Assembly (NCBI GenBank): GCA_003254925.1
Contig: QANZ01004973.1
Location: 36,193-100,192, forward strand
Reading direction: 5' to 3'
Length of the DNA: 64,000 bases
From: Chamaecrista fasciculata
Taxonomy: Eukaryota > Streptophyta > Magnoliopsida > Fabales > Fabaceae
The notes beneath the pieces were generated by a model. That model was not told where the DNA came from. It saw only the letters and a program-made list of their open reading frames with translations, and made no database searches. Made by a program: the position numbers and the translations under genes. Below, piece after piece: positions 22,758 to 36,000 of the stretch. Numbering within the stretch: position 1 is the stretch's first letter; the number at the start of each line of letters is the position of its first letter.

Positions 22758-22960
22758 AACTAAGGCTTAGCTAAAGACTTTGTAAAAATATCAGCAACTT
22801 GGAGTTGTGCAGAGATGTGTTGAGGAGATATAAATTCGTCCTTGCATTTTTCTCGAATGAGATGACAATCTATTTCAATATGCTTAGTCTTCTCATGATA
22901 AACTGGATTAGAGACTATATGAATGGCAGACTTATTGTCACACCATAGTGGAATAGGAAA
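22758..22960 (-). pseudogene. Copia RNase H fragment
   Basis: The minus strand reads without interruption [20 protein letters not shown], then [32 protein letters not shown] and AKP before a stop. This is the highly conserved C-terminal RNase H/integrase-side end of Ty1/copia polyproteins, with the catalytic-region Asp in CDNKSA. Everything upstream (reverse transcriptase, integrase) is missing. Confidence 0.85.
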
Positions 22961-23141
22961 TCTTTGAATAAAAAAAAAGTGGATACGCAGGGTCCCAAAT
23001 GAATTGGCTTATTCGAAAAAAGCCTTATTCTTTGAAAGATCTATATCTCGTGTCTGGTACTGCATGATTCCACTCTAGAAGAACTCTAAACTATTCTCTT
23101 GAAGCTCATTCTCTTTATCATAAATGATCCGCTTGCTCTAC

Positions 23142-23477
23142 TGAATAATATAAAGGAAGAGCAAAGATGTACTGAATAATGCGTATTCCATTACTAAATT
23201 TCAAAGAAATATATACACTTGAATAGAGAAATAGTAGGGACATGTGTCTAAAGCTAATAACCTACTCTAATAACTAATTATGAGTTGTACAAATTAAAGC
23301 ACCAGAAAGAATATACAAAGAAAAGAATATACATACATAAGAAATATTTATAGCTGACATACATAACAATGAAGGATAGAAAGCTTCTAAAAAGTCATTA
23401 TCTTATTGAAATATTGTTGTGAAAATAATCCAGCAATTAGTCAGAAATAAAACCATTATTCTTTTAATACTTTAACA
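23142..23477 (-). repeat. 5' LTR of the copia element
   Basis: On the plus strand it begins TGAATAATATAAAGGAAGAG and ends ACTTTAACA, directly followed by the target duplication TGAGA. It differs from the other LTR by scattered substitutions and small indels, a measure of age. Confidence 0.8.
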
Positions 23478-23482
23478 TGAGA

Positions 23483-25680
23483 GATAAGGGTTTAAAATAA
23501 GAAAGTGAAATATATACAGATAATGTTATGGAAATTCGAGCTTTTTAAAAAAAAACTGAAATTCGAGCTTTTAAACATTTGATTTTGTATAATCTCTCTC
23601 TATATATATATTAAGAGGTGAAACTCACTAATTCTTTTTTCTTCGTTTAATGAGTGTAATCCATAATTTTATGTAAATATAACATATAATGTTTGAGAAG
23701 TTGAGAATTCTAGTTGTCCAAATTATTATTATCCAATACAATATTGAATTGTACGTGTACTGTTGACCAATAGGCCCATTAAACAGAAGCCCAGAACGGA
23801 CTTAGTTTAAAGCTGAGACATAAATATGAATGAAAAGCAATGCAAATATGCAAAAGAGAGTACATAGAAATTTGGCCAAAAGAAAAGAGAGACTACATAG
23901 AAAAAGGCTATCCTTTTATACAATCGGTTGTTTTGTATGTAAAATATATTTTTCTTTATATTTTCTTAATTTTCTCTAAACTTCATAATTTTCACACTCT
24001 ATATATATATAATATATTGAATTCTCATCCCTAATAGCTCGTGTTCCCTATACTAGATTCTTTATGGTCCTTTCCTACGTTTCTTCTTTTTTTGATTTTA
24101 TCTATATCCCTCACCAAATATATAGCATAATAAAAGAAAAATATTTTATATAAACAACAATTAAGAGACCACATATATCTATACCATGACTTAAAATACA
24201 AATAATCTATTCACATGTGTTGTCAAGTCTGTGAGAGAAAAATGTTAGCTTTTATTTTGTAATATATATATTGAATGAGATGTTTAGTACTTAGTTTCTT
24301 TTTTTTTTAGAAGAAATTATAAGCACAGATATTTTCTTTTGATTTTGAAGGAGCGTCATCATGTATGGAACTTGTTCGTGCCTAACTCTCTTACAACACT
24401 TATATAACACATATTCATAAGTTTCAAAATTTAATTATATTTTTTTTGTGTTCGTGAGTAAAAAATGACTTGTCAAAATTAACAAGTAGCTCCAAACTTG
24501 TTGCCATTAAACTTAAAATAAGAAATATATGACCAACTTTGCTCGTTTAACTATGAAACGAGCGACCCACTTTCAGAGTCCAATTTGATCTTATTTACTA
24601 AAGCCCCAACTGGACAAAGAAATGACTCATAAAAAATAATCCGTGTCTTCGAACTCGTCATAATCAAACTTAAAATGAGAGAGATATGGTCATATTCAAC
24701 TGTTAGACCAATGAGTGGAACTTTTAGAAAAGATATAGGACCAAAATCACAAAAAACAAAAGAAAAAAAAGATAAAGGGTTAGATTATAACTTACCCTAA
24801 TGATAAGGGACCAAATTGCATGCCACATCAGCATGCCACGTCAGTGTTAACGAAAGAAGAAGGACGAAAATGGAGGTGAGACTAATGGTAAAACTTTTTG
24901 TAAAGATATGAAAAAAAATGCAAAAAGAAAAGATAATGAATTAGATTTGCAACGTGATCAAAAGATAGGGACAAAATTGCACATTATCTTTATTTTTAAA
25001 AGTATTATTAGTAAAATAATGTCATGTGATAAAAAATAAATAAATATATCACATCTAATTTATTATAAGAAAAAGTATTCTTAAAAAAAATATCTTTAAA
25101 ATATCTTTCAAGTCATTAATTTCAAATACAATATAAACTCATATATTAATTTAGCAATAATTAAAAAACAATAATTCACAATTTAAACCGAAAAAGATCC
25201 ATTAATATGAGTGAATCAAATGTACAATAAATCAATAATTTTTTTCATGACAGAAGAAGCAACAACCTGAAGTAAAATATTGATGCCATGTAGCATCAAT
25301 CTTGGATAGAATAAAAAGTTTTGCAGAAAATGGGAATTTTGCAAGAAAAGCAAAGTCACATTGTTGGTGTGAGAAGCATATAAATTAGCTGTTAGGTGGC
25401 TGGAAAAGGGTATTCATAGGATAGCTGTATATATAGGTGAATGCTCTCTATTATTGAATTTGTGTGTTAATTTTGGGACATTGTTGTGGTCACATCTCTA
25501 ACTAATTTTTATATGCTTTATTCATTGCTCTCTTTTCCGACAAACTAGTCAAATTTCATCTGCTTTGGAGGCTTCTTTGCATTATAATCAACTTTTACAC
25601 ATACCCTTTAATTTCTTTTATCATATATATAATTAATTGGCTAATCTTTTCTTTTCTTATTTTATCTAAAATGTTGTCCG
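23483..25680. other. Intergenic, no gene seen
   Basis: AT-rich. At about 24760-24990 are units of the gggaccaaattgca type in one orientation, probably decayed foldback arms. The 64-codon frame at 23840-24034 is not recognisable. Confidence 0.35.
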
Positions 25681-25689
25681 ATAACAAGC

Positions 25690-26010
25690 CACCTTTTTTT
25701 TAGTAAATTAATAATTTGGTTATTAAAATATGATAAAAATTTCAATTTTATCCCTTAAAGTTGAAAATATAAGATTTGACCCCTAAAAGATATAATTGCA
25801 ATCAATTTGATCATTTTATTAAATATTACTAATTGAATTTTAACAACAAATTTAATGTAATTATAACATTTATTAACGCTACACTTAACAATTAATGTAG
25901 GAAAATCATGTTTAACATTAAAATGGCTGAATTATATGATTTTATCTTTTCAAGGACTAAATTAAAAATTATCATTTTTAAAGACCAAATTTTTAAATAT
26001 TCTTTTTTTC
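25690..26010. repeat. Foldback-type repeat
   Basis: Left units (aatttggttattaaaata, aattttatcccttaaagtt) are mirrored at the right by aaggactaaattaaaaattat and aaagaccaaatttttaaat. Imperfect and old; boundaries approximate. Confidence 0.35.
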
Positions 26011-26344
26011 TTTTAGGAAAAAAAAACCTCGTTCATGCATGATTAAAAATTGTGTGATAAGATACTTGATAATTAAGTGGAGGTGATACTTCTTTCTGTC
26101 AATTTTAATTAAGTCGAGGTATCAATAATGTGATTGCTGCCCATAAAAAAATAATAATAACAATTTGATTGCTGTTGATGATAAATGATGTGATGAAGCT
26201 AACATAGTTTTTGTTTGTATACCAAATATTATAAGCTTATACATATATACTCTCTTTTTTTCTCATATATATATATATATATATATAATCAAAAGTAGAC
26301 TCCCGTTATACAAACGTAGGATTAGTTTAAGTAATATACTCCCG

Positions 26345-26710
26345 TGTGATTCTTCTTTGTTGGTTGATGCTGTTATCGACTCGAGTCCGTTTGGCGCTGA
26401 CGTTGGTTCGATAGTTCGTATGATCCGTCTTCGGCTTCAGGAGTTTGAGGAATGGTCGATTTCGCATGTTTTCAGAGAATCAAATTCTTGTGCGGATTTT
26501 TTGGCTGCAATAGGGCGAGACAGGGATGACGGAAATACAGTCAGGTTTCTGTAATCTCCTTCGACGGACCTCACCATGCTTCTTCTCCGGGATGAGATGG
26601 GGATAGGGGTTAATCGGGTTGTCTAGGTTTCTTTTTCGTTTTGCTGTGTTGCTGACTTTTGGGCTGTTTGTTTGTGGGTTGAGCCCACCGTTTGCCTACC
26701 AAAAAAAAAA
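26345..26710 (+). mobile_element. 5'-truncated LINE with RNase H tail
   Basis: An open frame (26357-26554) encodes RLQEFEEWSISHVFRESNSC and ADFLAAIGR. This is the C-terminal end of the RNase H-like domain that many plant L1-type LINEs carry after reverse transcriptase (the W-x-I-x-H-V-x-R-x-x-N-x-x-A-D-x-L-A pattern). About 150 bp of 3' untranslated sequence with gcccaccgtttgcctacc and an A-run (26700-26710) follow. The segment is GC-richer than the surroundings. No clear target duplication was found. Confidence 0.7.
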
Positions 26711-26739
26711 CTGATAGAGTTAGCCAAAAAAAAAATTGA

Positions 26740-26912
26740 TAAAATTGATTAAGATCAGAGCTCTTATTCTACAAGAAAGAAGGTTCAAACCCTCTAATCG
26801 ATGTGAGGACACCTTATTTAATGGGTCATAAAAATTCTTTTCGTAAGTTCTTAAAAATATCTGGAGATATTCCCCAACCCTATTAAAATACCTTTCTATC
26901 ACAAAAAAAAGA
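26740..26912 (+). mobile_element. tRNA-derived SINE
   Basis: A B box GGTTCAAACCC (26791-26801) lies about 45 bases after an A-box-like ttgattaagatcagagctc. The 3' end is tatcacaaaaaaaagaaac. It sits directly behind the LINE fragment at 26345-26710, which could have supplied the retrotransposition machinery. Boundaries approximate. Confidence 0.55.
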
Positions 26913-27104
26913 AACAAATTGGTATCACGTAAATAAAATCTTGAATATCAGACATTATGAATATAGTTATCTATCATCATTAAAAGATTCTCCTTCTGTA
27001 ATTAGGTGTGTAATATAAGTCAAATTTGAAATAATTGAAACAAAACCTCAAATATTGAAAATAAAACCTCTCTTTTCATATATTTTGAAAAAATTGTTTT
27101 CATC

Positions 27105-27305
27105 TATGAAGCATAGACACTGACAAGAACACGGGACACGACATCGACACATCAAATTCTTAAAGTTATACGACACGACATAACATATATTTATATATGT
27201 AAATAATTAAAACTTTATAAATTTTGATAAAAACTTTGAAAATTATAATATCTATTCGTAATATATGTCATATATATCATTATTTTTTTATTGTTTGTCA
27301 TGTTA
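27105..27305. repeat. Dispersed GACACG-rich repeat, copy 2
   Basis: GAAGCATAGACACTGACAAG followed by cgggacacgacatcgacac matches the reverse complement of the right end of the copy at 1-255. The AT-rich core with aatatatgtcatatat and tttgtcatgttaaag also matches. The far GACACG end is missing, so it is truncated. Confidence 0.5.
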
Positions 27306-27309
27306 AAGG

Positions 27310-27535
27310 TGGGAGGTTTTCAAAATATATGAGACCAAAACTGAGGCAAAAAAGATATAGGACTGATTTGAGACCTGGTACAAATATACAGGACCAAATT
27401 TGAGACAAAAAAAGTTATAGGACTGATTTGGGAACTGGAGCAAATTTACAGGACCAAATTCGAGACAAAAAAAGTTATAGGATTGATTTGGGAACTGGAG
27501 CAAAGTTACAAGACCAAACTTGCACTTCGGCCTTT
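27310..27535. repeat. Tandem single-arm repeat (about 60-bp units)
   Basis: Three consecutive units of roughly 60 bp contain aaaaagttataggactgattt and caaatttacaggaccaaa. They are like one arm of a foldback element without the opposite arm. The 66-codon minus frame with repeated NQSYNFFCL is a by-product of the repeat. Confidence 0.55.
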
Positions 27536-27825
27536 AAAAAATAAGGAAGTTGGCCCCCCAATTAAAATAGTTTTTTTATGAATATATACTCATTCTTAAT
27601 TTCATATTCAACTTGATCCTTGAAGTAAGACTCAATTTATCAAACTCTAATTTTATTATCAATTTATCTATGACTCATCAATTTCCATTATGTAATATTT
27701 TAATCAATTTAAATATTATTATCTCTTCAATCTCATTATCCGCTTACGGTCCTTTATGCTTTATATTCTTTTTATCTAATCTATACATTTTATCTTATAA
27801 TATTGATAATATATAAAAAAAAATA

Positions 27826-28197
27826 GGCCAAAATCCTATTTTGGTCCCTAATGTTACCTAAAGTTTTATTTTGGTCCTTAATGCTTTTTTTTTTATATGT
27901 TTTGGTCTTTAATGTTTTCTAAAAGTTTCATAATTGATTTTTAACTATTGAATAATGTCATATCTCTCTCGTTTGTTGATGACTCAAATTGGGTAAAGTA
28001 AAAACTCATCAAATTTAACACATAGCTCTAATTTCATTGCGTTCGGATTTAAAACGAGAGAGATATAACCATATTCAATAGTTAGTAACCGATTATAAAA
28101 CTTTTATGAAACATTAAAGATCAAAACAAAACAAAAAAATATTAAGGACCAAAACAAACTTTGAATAAATATTAGGGACTAAAATAGAATTTTAGCC
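27826..28197. mobile_element. Foldback MITE, Mutator-type
   Basis: Ends GGCCAAAATCCTATTTTGGT and ACTAAAATAGAATTTTAGCC are inverted to each other. The arms consist of tggtcctta / aaggacca units. Flanks AAAAAAATA (27817-27825) and AAAACAATA (28198-28206) match at 8 of 9 positions. It lies inside sequence with ttggcccccc and ctggctccgccccc, parts of another common plant repeat whose end also occurs at 47094. Confidence 0.65.
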
Positions 28198-28989
28198 AAA
28201 ACAATATATTGGCCCCCTAATTCAAAATCCTGGCTCCGCCCCCGATAACGTTTAGGATCAATTTGAGCATTTGACTAAAAATAAATGAAAATTTACCCCT
28301 GAATCTTCACATTTTCATCTATTTGGTTCCTAAAGAATGAAATACACTATTTGAATAACTACAAATGCATGGCTTGTAACTAATATATTTTTTAATTTGT
28401 CCTCAAAATATTTAAATTGAATAAACTAATAATTGACAACTCAATTTTTAGAAAATTGAAATATATATATATATTACTCTTTAGAAAATTTAGATAATAT
28501 ATTTTTTAATTTTTTTATGAAATAAAGAATACATTATTTGAAATTTTTAAAAACCAAATTATATAGTTTAATATTTCAAAAATTAAATTATTAAAATTTT
28601 TACTCCATCTAAATTAAAAAAAGTGTATGTACTGACAAGTGACAAGTAACAAAATGGCCATAATATAATGATGAGAATGAGAAGGCTGAATTGGTGTGTG
28701 TACTACCATTAGAGGGACCCCTACCTATTCCCATTGTGCTCTCACATACAACACTAGGCACTTGGCACCTCAGGGTTTTCAATATCAATTATCAAATTCA
28801 AATATATTATACCATTTACAGAAACCCAAAAACAAAAAAGCAATACATAATATATAATTAATAAATCAAATAACTGTCATACATACAACTCCAAGTTGTG
28901 ATATCATCATATATATACCTGCAATATTCTTTGACTACTGGACTTTGTGATCAAGTCACCAAACCAAGCATTTCATTTGATTTATTTTA

Positions 28990-29315
28990 TTTTTGACAAA
29001 AGTATCATTTTTAGTCCCTAAATTTTACAATAAGTGTCAATTTCGTCTTTAATATTTTATATTTTAATCAATTTTATCATTTGCTCTGACTTTTGCCAAA
29101 TAGTAATGTTAAAATAGACGTGACTAATGATATATAATATAAAATTGATGAAAAAAAACTCAAATTATAACTAATATTGATAGAAAATAGTCAAATGTTA
29201 AAATTGATCAAAATATAAAACATCATGAACGAAATTAATTAAAAAAAATATTAAAGACAAAACTGACATTTAGTCTAAAATTTAGGGATGAAATTAATGC
29301 TATTTACTTTATTTT
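28990..29315. mobile_element. Foldback element
   Basis: The left arm has tttagtccctaaattttaca, gtcaatttcgtctttaatat and attttaatcaattttatc. The right arm has their complements in reverse order, ending tagggatgaaattaatgc. The same family is represented at 54645-55170. Confidence 0.55.
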
Positions 29316-30004
29316 TTGTCTCTTGAGAATGGAATAAGCTAGAAGAAAAAGTGTGTATATAAATCCAAGAGATGTAGTGAAATAGTAAGAATTTTTCTAG
29401 CCTTAATTTAATATGAGAAGTCTGACTCCTAATTTTCAACATGAAACAACTTTAAATCCTTAAACCTATTTTATCATTTGAAGTACTTGCAAGCTAACCA
29501 AATGATTAATAATTAGTGTTATCTTTAATGAATACTTTAAACAAAAAAGTGTGTGTGAGATAAAAAAGTGAGAGTGAGCGAGTGAGTGTTGCAGCTAGTA
29601 GTATAGTAGTAGTATATCACAGTACCTACCCATGTCTTTCTCAATTTCTGGGCACAAAACACACACACACACTACCCTCCTGACAATTCGTATCACACCC
29701 ACCTGATTCCCCTTTCTTTCTCTCACTTTTTTTCTTTCTTCCTCTTTTTCTCTCTTTTGTGGAATTTCTTGTAACAAAGAGAAAACGGGACCCTCCATGG
29801 ACGAGACATAAATATAACTTTCAAATAAAGAAAAAGAAGAAGAAGGAGATGAAATGAAATCAAAACATGAGAAAAAGAAGCAGCTTTGTAACTTTGTTTT
29901 TGCATTATGAGGTTTGCTTTTCTCATATTTCATAGATAATGTTCCTTTATGAAATATGATCATCACCCCATTATTATTGTTGCTGCATAATTAGTACTAT
30001 AGCT
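29316..30004 (+). promoter_or_regulatory. Presumed promoter and 5' leader of the receptor kinase gene
   Basis: Sequence between the foldback and the start codon. It contains a pyrimidine-rich stretch (29700-29760) followed by a purine-rich one (29827-29885), which could fall in the leader. No sure TATA box was identified. Confidence 0.3.
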
Positions 30005-33000
30005 ATGGCTCTCCCCTGCTTCTTCTTCTTCTTCTTTCTCTCTTTTGCTGCACTCTGTTTCTCCTACGAGCCTCGCAACCACGAAGGTATAATAATAAAT
30101 TGTTAATTACTACATTATATGTTTCATCCATATCTTATTGTTGTGAATATGACCCATCTTTATATTTCAGTGGAGGCGTTGATAGCCATAAGAGAATCTC
30201 TGAATGATCCTCATGGGGTTTTAAGCAACTGGGATGAATTCTCTGTAGACCCTTGTAGTTGGGCTATGATTACTTGTTCATCCGATTCACTTGTTATAGG
30301 CTTGTCTGTTCTTTTTCTTCTTCTTCTTTTTCTGTGTTTAATTAGCTTTCTCAGACGCTTGACGATGACTCCATTATTGTTTCTTCTGTTTTTTTGCAGC
30401 GGAGCGCCGAGTCAATCTCTCTCTGGAACTTTATCAGGAGCCATAGGAAATTTGACAAACATTCAACAAGTGTGAGTGAGAGAGAGAGAGAGAAATTAGA
30501 AAGAGCCTTGCCCCTTTTTTTTTTTTTTTTTTTTTTNTTTTTTTTTTTTTTTTTTCATTTTGATTTGATTTTCTATTCTTCTGGTTTCTTTTTCTGTTTG
30601 TTATGCTTATTTCTTCCTTTTTGGGGCTTTGATGGAGTTTTGTCGTCATGTAACAAATTTGGCTTCAATCTCTTTAATGCTTTGGATTTTAGTCTCTTTT
30701 CCATGCCTGTGATAATATCTGCAGCCAAGGAAGTAGACATATATAGCACTCGTCGCATTCAAACTCTCAGAAACTTCACCCATAATTCTAATTGTTCAAC
30801 CCATTTTTGTGCAGTGTGTTTTCTTTGTTTTTCATTGGATTTTCTCTAACCTCAATTTGTTGGTTGCTTGATTGATGCAGATTGTTGCAGAACAACAATA
30901 TTTCTGGAAAAATCCCACCAGAACTTGGTTATCTTCCGAAGCTGCAAACACTAGATCTCTCCAATAATCAATTCTCTGGTGTAATCCCAGGGTCTTTAAG
31001 TCAGTTAAATAGTCTTCAATACCTGTGAGTAAATTTTGTTTTCATTCTTTCTTCCTCCATTTTCCCAGGAAAGTGCGGGAAAAAATAATGGTTTTGAAAT
31101 AGTCTTAAGTAGAGTATAAAATAATCAATGATCTTGTGTTTTGATGAATAATGTAGAAGGCTGAACAACAATAGTATGTCTGGGCCATTTCCTGTATCAC
31201 TAGCCAAAATGCCACAGCTTGCTTTCTTGTGAGTATGGATTTTCTTTCTGAGCCCAAAACCAAAAAGATTGGTTTGTTTGCTATCTATCTCACGTCTAAT
31301 TAGTGCCTTGAAAATCGTAACAACCTGTGCACCTGTTGAATCATCATTCCTATTTTTGTCAGTGTTACTGTTTTTGCTGGATATCTATATATGTGTGATG
31401 ATAACTCTATACATTCAGGGACTTGTCTTATAACAATCTCAGTGGACCATTACCCAAGTCTCCAGCCAGATCTTTCAAGTACATCTTCTCTTTCATTCTC
31501 TCTCTAGTCTCTACCACATACTTTTGTTGCACAAAAATGCAAAGCATGGAAATTATATTGAGGAAACTGTCAATTTAGTCCTTAGATCATATGGATCTTG
31601 TTATACTTAGTTTAGTCTTTAGATTTTTTAAATGAATAGTTTAGTCCCTGAAGGCTGAAAGTTCATGGCTTAGTGTAATTTAATTTCTCTAGGGATTGAG
31701 TTGTATAGTATAAGGTGTTCATAAAATGTCCAATTTGCAAGGAGCCATTGATTTTCAAGCACCAAATCAAATATTTCAAAAATTCAACCACTAAAATGAT
31801 AATACCCATATAATAGAGGGACTAAAATGTTGTTTTACTCTTCACATAAACTATACAGGGTTTGATTTATTTCTTGGAATATAGAAGTTTAGAAATAGCT
31901 TTATGTTTTTGAATGTTCAACAAAATATTTGCAAATGATCTAACCACTAAAGTTAGGGAGAAGAGTTTTGCTTTTCTTTTCTTTTCCTTTTTTTTTTCTG
32001 TACTTTTTGACTTGATCTTTGTCTTGATTCACTCTACAGTTACTTCTGTTGACCCAAAAAAAAAAACTGTAATTTATGTTTTAACAGTGTTGTGGGAAAC
32101 CCACTGATTTGTGGAAGCAGCTCCACAGAAGGTTGTTCTGGAACAGCAACCCTCATGCCTGTTTCCGTCTCTCTGGCATCCTCACAAGGTCTTCCTTCAT
32201 GATAACTTGGACTTAAATGCACTTTTTTGTCTTTTTATGAAGTCTCAATATGATCCTCTTAATTCAAAAATAATGTGCCATCCTCTATTTTTATAACGAT
32301 AAAATGCACAAAACTCCTATGAATTTTAATCATTGTGCATAAAATCTTTAAAACTTTAGAAAGTGACGAAAGACCCTTGAACTTTTGACTTTGTGCAAAA
32401 GATCCTTTTTTTTTGTTAAAAATTTCATAAAAAAAAACATCAATTTTTTTAGAGTTAAGATTGTAAATACATTTTACATTGATCCAAAATTAAAATTAAA
32501 TAACTTTATAATTAATAGTAGCAAAAAAAAATTTTATTTTTCAATGAAAATTTTAACTAAAGTGTTATTTGCACAAAATCAGAAGTTCAAGGAGGGTTTT
32601 CTGTCACTTTTTAAAGTTCAGAGAATTTTTTGTATAGTGACTGAAGTTCATGGGGATTCTATGAAATTTAGTTTTTTTAGGATGATCCAGTTTTGTTTAA
32701 TACTATGCTAAATTAGATGTTATTTATTTACTTGACACTCAGCATACTGTTAAATTTAGTGTTAAATCTTACATAAAAACGTGACCAGGCACCAATTTGA
32801 TATTTTATTAAACAAGAGGACAAGACTGCCTGCACTTACTTGCATTAATTTTTTCTTTTGTGAAAGTAGAAGTGTCAAGACTATATTTAAACCTACAACT
32901 TGCAAATTATTTCCTCAGGAAAGCATAAGTCCAAGAAAATAGCAATTGCACTCGGGGTCAGCCTTGGCTGTGCTTGTGTCATACTCCTGTTTTTTGGACT

Positions 33001-36000
33001 CTTATGGTATAGAAAGAAAGGACAGCACCGTGCAATTCTGTATATTGGTGGTAGGTATCATTGGCTCAAAAATTCTTCAATCATATGCTAAAAGGGTTTA
33101 ATTTGCTTAATTAGTATATGATTAATTGTTGGTTTTGTTGCAGATTATCAGGAAGATGGACTTGTTAGCTTGGGGAATCTAAACATATTCACTTTCAGAG
33201 AGCTCCTACATGCAACAGATAATTTCAGCTCCAAGAACATACTTGGTGCTGGAGGTTTTGGCAATGTATATAAGGGAAAGCTTGGAGATGGGACAATAGT
33301 GGCAGTGAAGAGGCTGAAGGATGTCACTGGAAGTGCCGGGGAATCGCAGTTCCGAACAGAATTGGAGATGATCAGCTTAGCAGTTCACCGAAATCTGCTT
33401 CGCTTAATTGGATATTGTGCTTCTCCTAATGAAAAGCTCCTTGTTTATCCATATATGTCCAATGGAAGTGTGGCCTCCAGGCTTAGAGGTTGGTGGTACC
33501 TCTCTATATGTGATTTGTACTTGATATGTTTTGGTTAAATGCACTGTTTTTCTAAATGCCAATCTCAAATCATGTGATGTGCACTTTGTTATGTTGTGAC
33601 CTTGTTTCACTTTTGCTGTATTGCCCTATCTCATATGGTCAAGGCATATTTAAAATGTTAAAACATGTTTGTTCTGCTGAACTAGGGTGGGTTTTACTGA
33701 GAAGTATATCTGACATGTTTAAATGTCTATTTAATATTAGTTTGGTTTACAAGTATTTTCAGAATAAATCTACCAAATAATTTCTTGTCCATGGAGTAAA
33801 CAGTGTGGAATTTATTTTTGGCTAAAGTGTACTTTTGGTCCCATAACTTTTGTTCAGGTCTCAATTTGGTCCCATGTCTTTTGTTCAGGTTGCAATTTGG
33901 TCTTGTGTTGCACTTTTGGTTCCATATCTTTGCATCAGGTTGCAGAATTGATCCCATATCTTTGGGCCAAGTGTAGAATTAGTCTCATATCTTTGGGTCA
34001 GGTGGGATTGATGGTGATACTTTTTACAAAGGTATGAGACCAATTTTGAAACCTAACCAAAAGATATGAGACCAAAAGTGATACGGGACCAAATCTGCAA
34101 CTTGAGCAAAAGATGGGGACCAAAAGTGCAGCTAAAAAAGTTATGGGACCAAATTGAGACCTGAGCAAAAGTTACAGGACCAAAAGTGCACTATGACCTT
34201 TATTTTTTAGTGAGCTTAACCAATCAAATGTGTACCTGCAATTTTCTTATTTGAAGACATACCATAGCTATAGACTCCTAGCACAACTTTTTTTGTGGTT
34301 CAATGAGACCTTAAAATCATTGAATGTATCATTATATGATATAGGGAAACCTGCTTTAGATTGGAACACAAGAAAGAGGATAGCAATTGGAGCTGCTAGA
34401 GGTCTTGTGTATCTACATGAGCAGTGTGATCCAAAGATAATACACAGGGATGTTAAGGCTGCAAATGTGCTTCTGGATGAGTATTATGAAGCTAATGTTG
34501 GTGATTTTGGCCTTGCAAAGCTCCTTGATCATGCTGATTCTCATGTCACCACCGCTGTCCGTGGCACCGTAGGCCACATCGCGCCGGAGTACCTCTCCAC
34601 CGGCCAGTCATCCGAGAAAACCGATGTGTTTGGATTTGGCATTCTCTTGTTGGAGCTCATAACTGGAATGACAGCTCTTGAATTTGGGAAAACAGTGAAT
34701 CAGAAAGGGGCAATGCTAGAGATGGTAAGTTTATTATTCTTAAACCAAAACTACTAGTTGATGGCATTCTATGATATCTTAATTTCCCAAATATTCCATC
34801 TTGATTTTATTGTTTTGACTTACACTGAACTGCAACTTGTACAGACCATTTTTTAAATTTAAAAAACATTTTTTTCATGACAGCATATATATATATATAT
34901 ATATATATATTACAAAGAGGCTAGCAATTTGACAACATTTTACTAATTTTTCCCCTCTAGTAGAGTTATTGTGTTGAAATTACTTAAACTACAGTAAGAT
35001 TTTTTGTCTGCTACAGTTCCTGTATATATGAGTTATGCCATGTCATTTCTATATACACCATCTTCGATCTATAAAACACTGATAGCTTAAACCAATCATC
35101 ATAAATATAGATACAAGTAATGTGGGCTCTACTGAAATTAAAAGAAAAAAAAGATTTGACATGTATGTATGATTGAACTAGAATTTATAAAATACAAAAA
35201 ATTGCATGTATATATGGATGAATGATTAAATTGGAATCTAGTTCGTGGTAATAATAATTATAATTGAACTTTGTTATTAATTTGGAATATTGATCTATAG
35301 TAGCTCAGGTTAACACTAGAATTTGCTTGTGGCCAAAAAAAAAACACTAGAATTTGCCATAATAAGTATAAGGGTGATTTAGTTTCTAAAAGATGATAAA
35401 TATCTCAGTTTAATTCCTGAAACATGAAATTATATGATTTAGTTACTAAAAGATATAATTATAATCAAGTTGATTCTTTTGTTAAAAATATTAAGGGAAA
35501 CTTGATGAAAAATCTGGTATTAAATCATTAATTTACTCAGTATTATATTTGAACTTGACTTGTTGCATCAAGTCAGGCTAAAGTATAAATTTAGTCTCAT
35601 ATCTTTTGCTCAGTTCTCAATTTGGTCACATATCTTTTTTTGTTACAAATTTGGTCCCATATCTTTGGATTACTAAATTGGTCCTATATTTTTAGATCAG
35701 GTTTAGAAGTGATCTTATATCTTTACAAAAGGATCCTTTTGCAAAGATATGGAAGTAATTGTGCAACTTGACTAAAAGATATGGGATAAAAACGATATGG
35801 GACCAAAATTGGAACCTTTTGTGAAAATATAAGATCAAAACTACAACAAAAAAAAGATACAGGACCAAAGTGGAAACTGAGCAAAAGATATGAGACCAAA
35901 TTTACACTTTGACCCATTAAGTCATGACTAGCGATTGCAGAGCAAACTTGTTACAATTTGGGATGTGCTAGCTGCGTATATACCCTTTAGTACTGTGAAT

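Larger units (their letters stand above)
22369..23477 (-). mobile_element. Internally deleted Ty1/copia retrotransposon, complete ends
   Basis: Two LTRs (22369-22697 and 23142-23477) of about 330 bp, roughly 90% alike, enclose only 444 bp. A perfect 5-bp target duplication TGAGA lies at 22364-22368 and 23478-23482. The element is transcribed from the minus strand: the interior next to the left LTR encodes the end of copia RNase H, and a purine tract (AAGGAGG) precedes that LTR. Most of gag-pol is deleted, so it is defective. It looks like a young insertion whose interior was lost by deletion. Confidence 0.85.
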
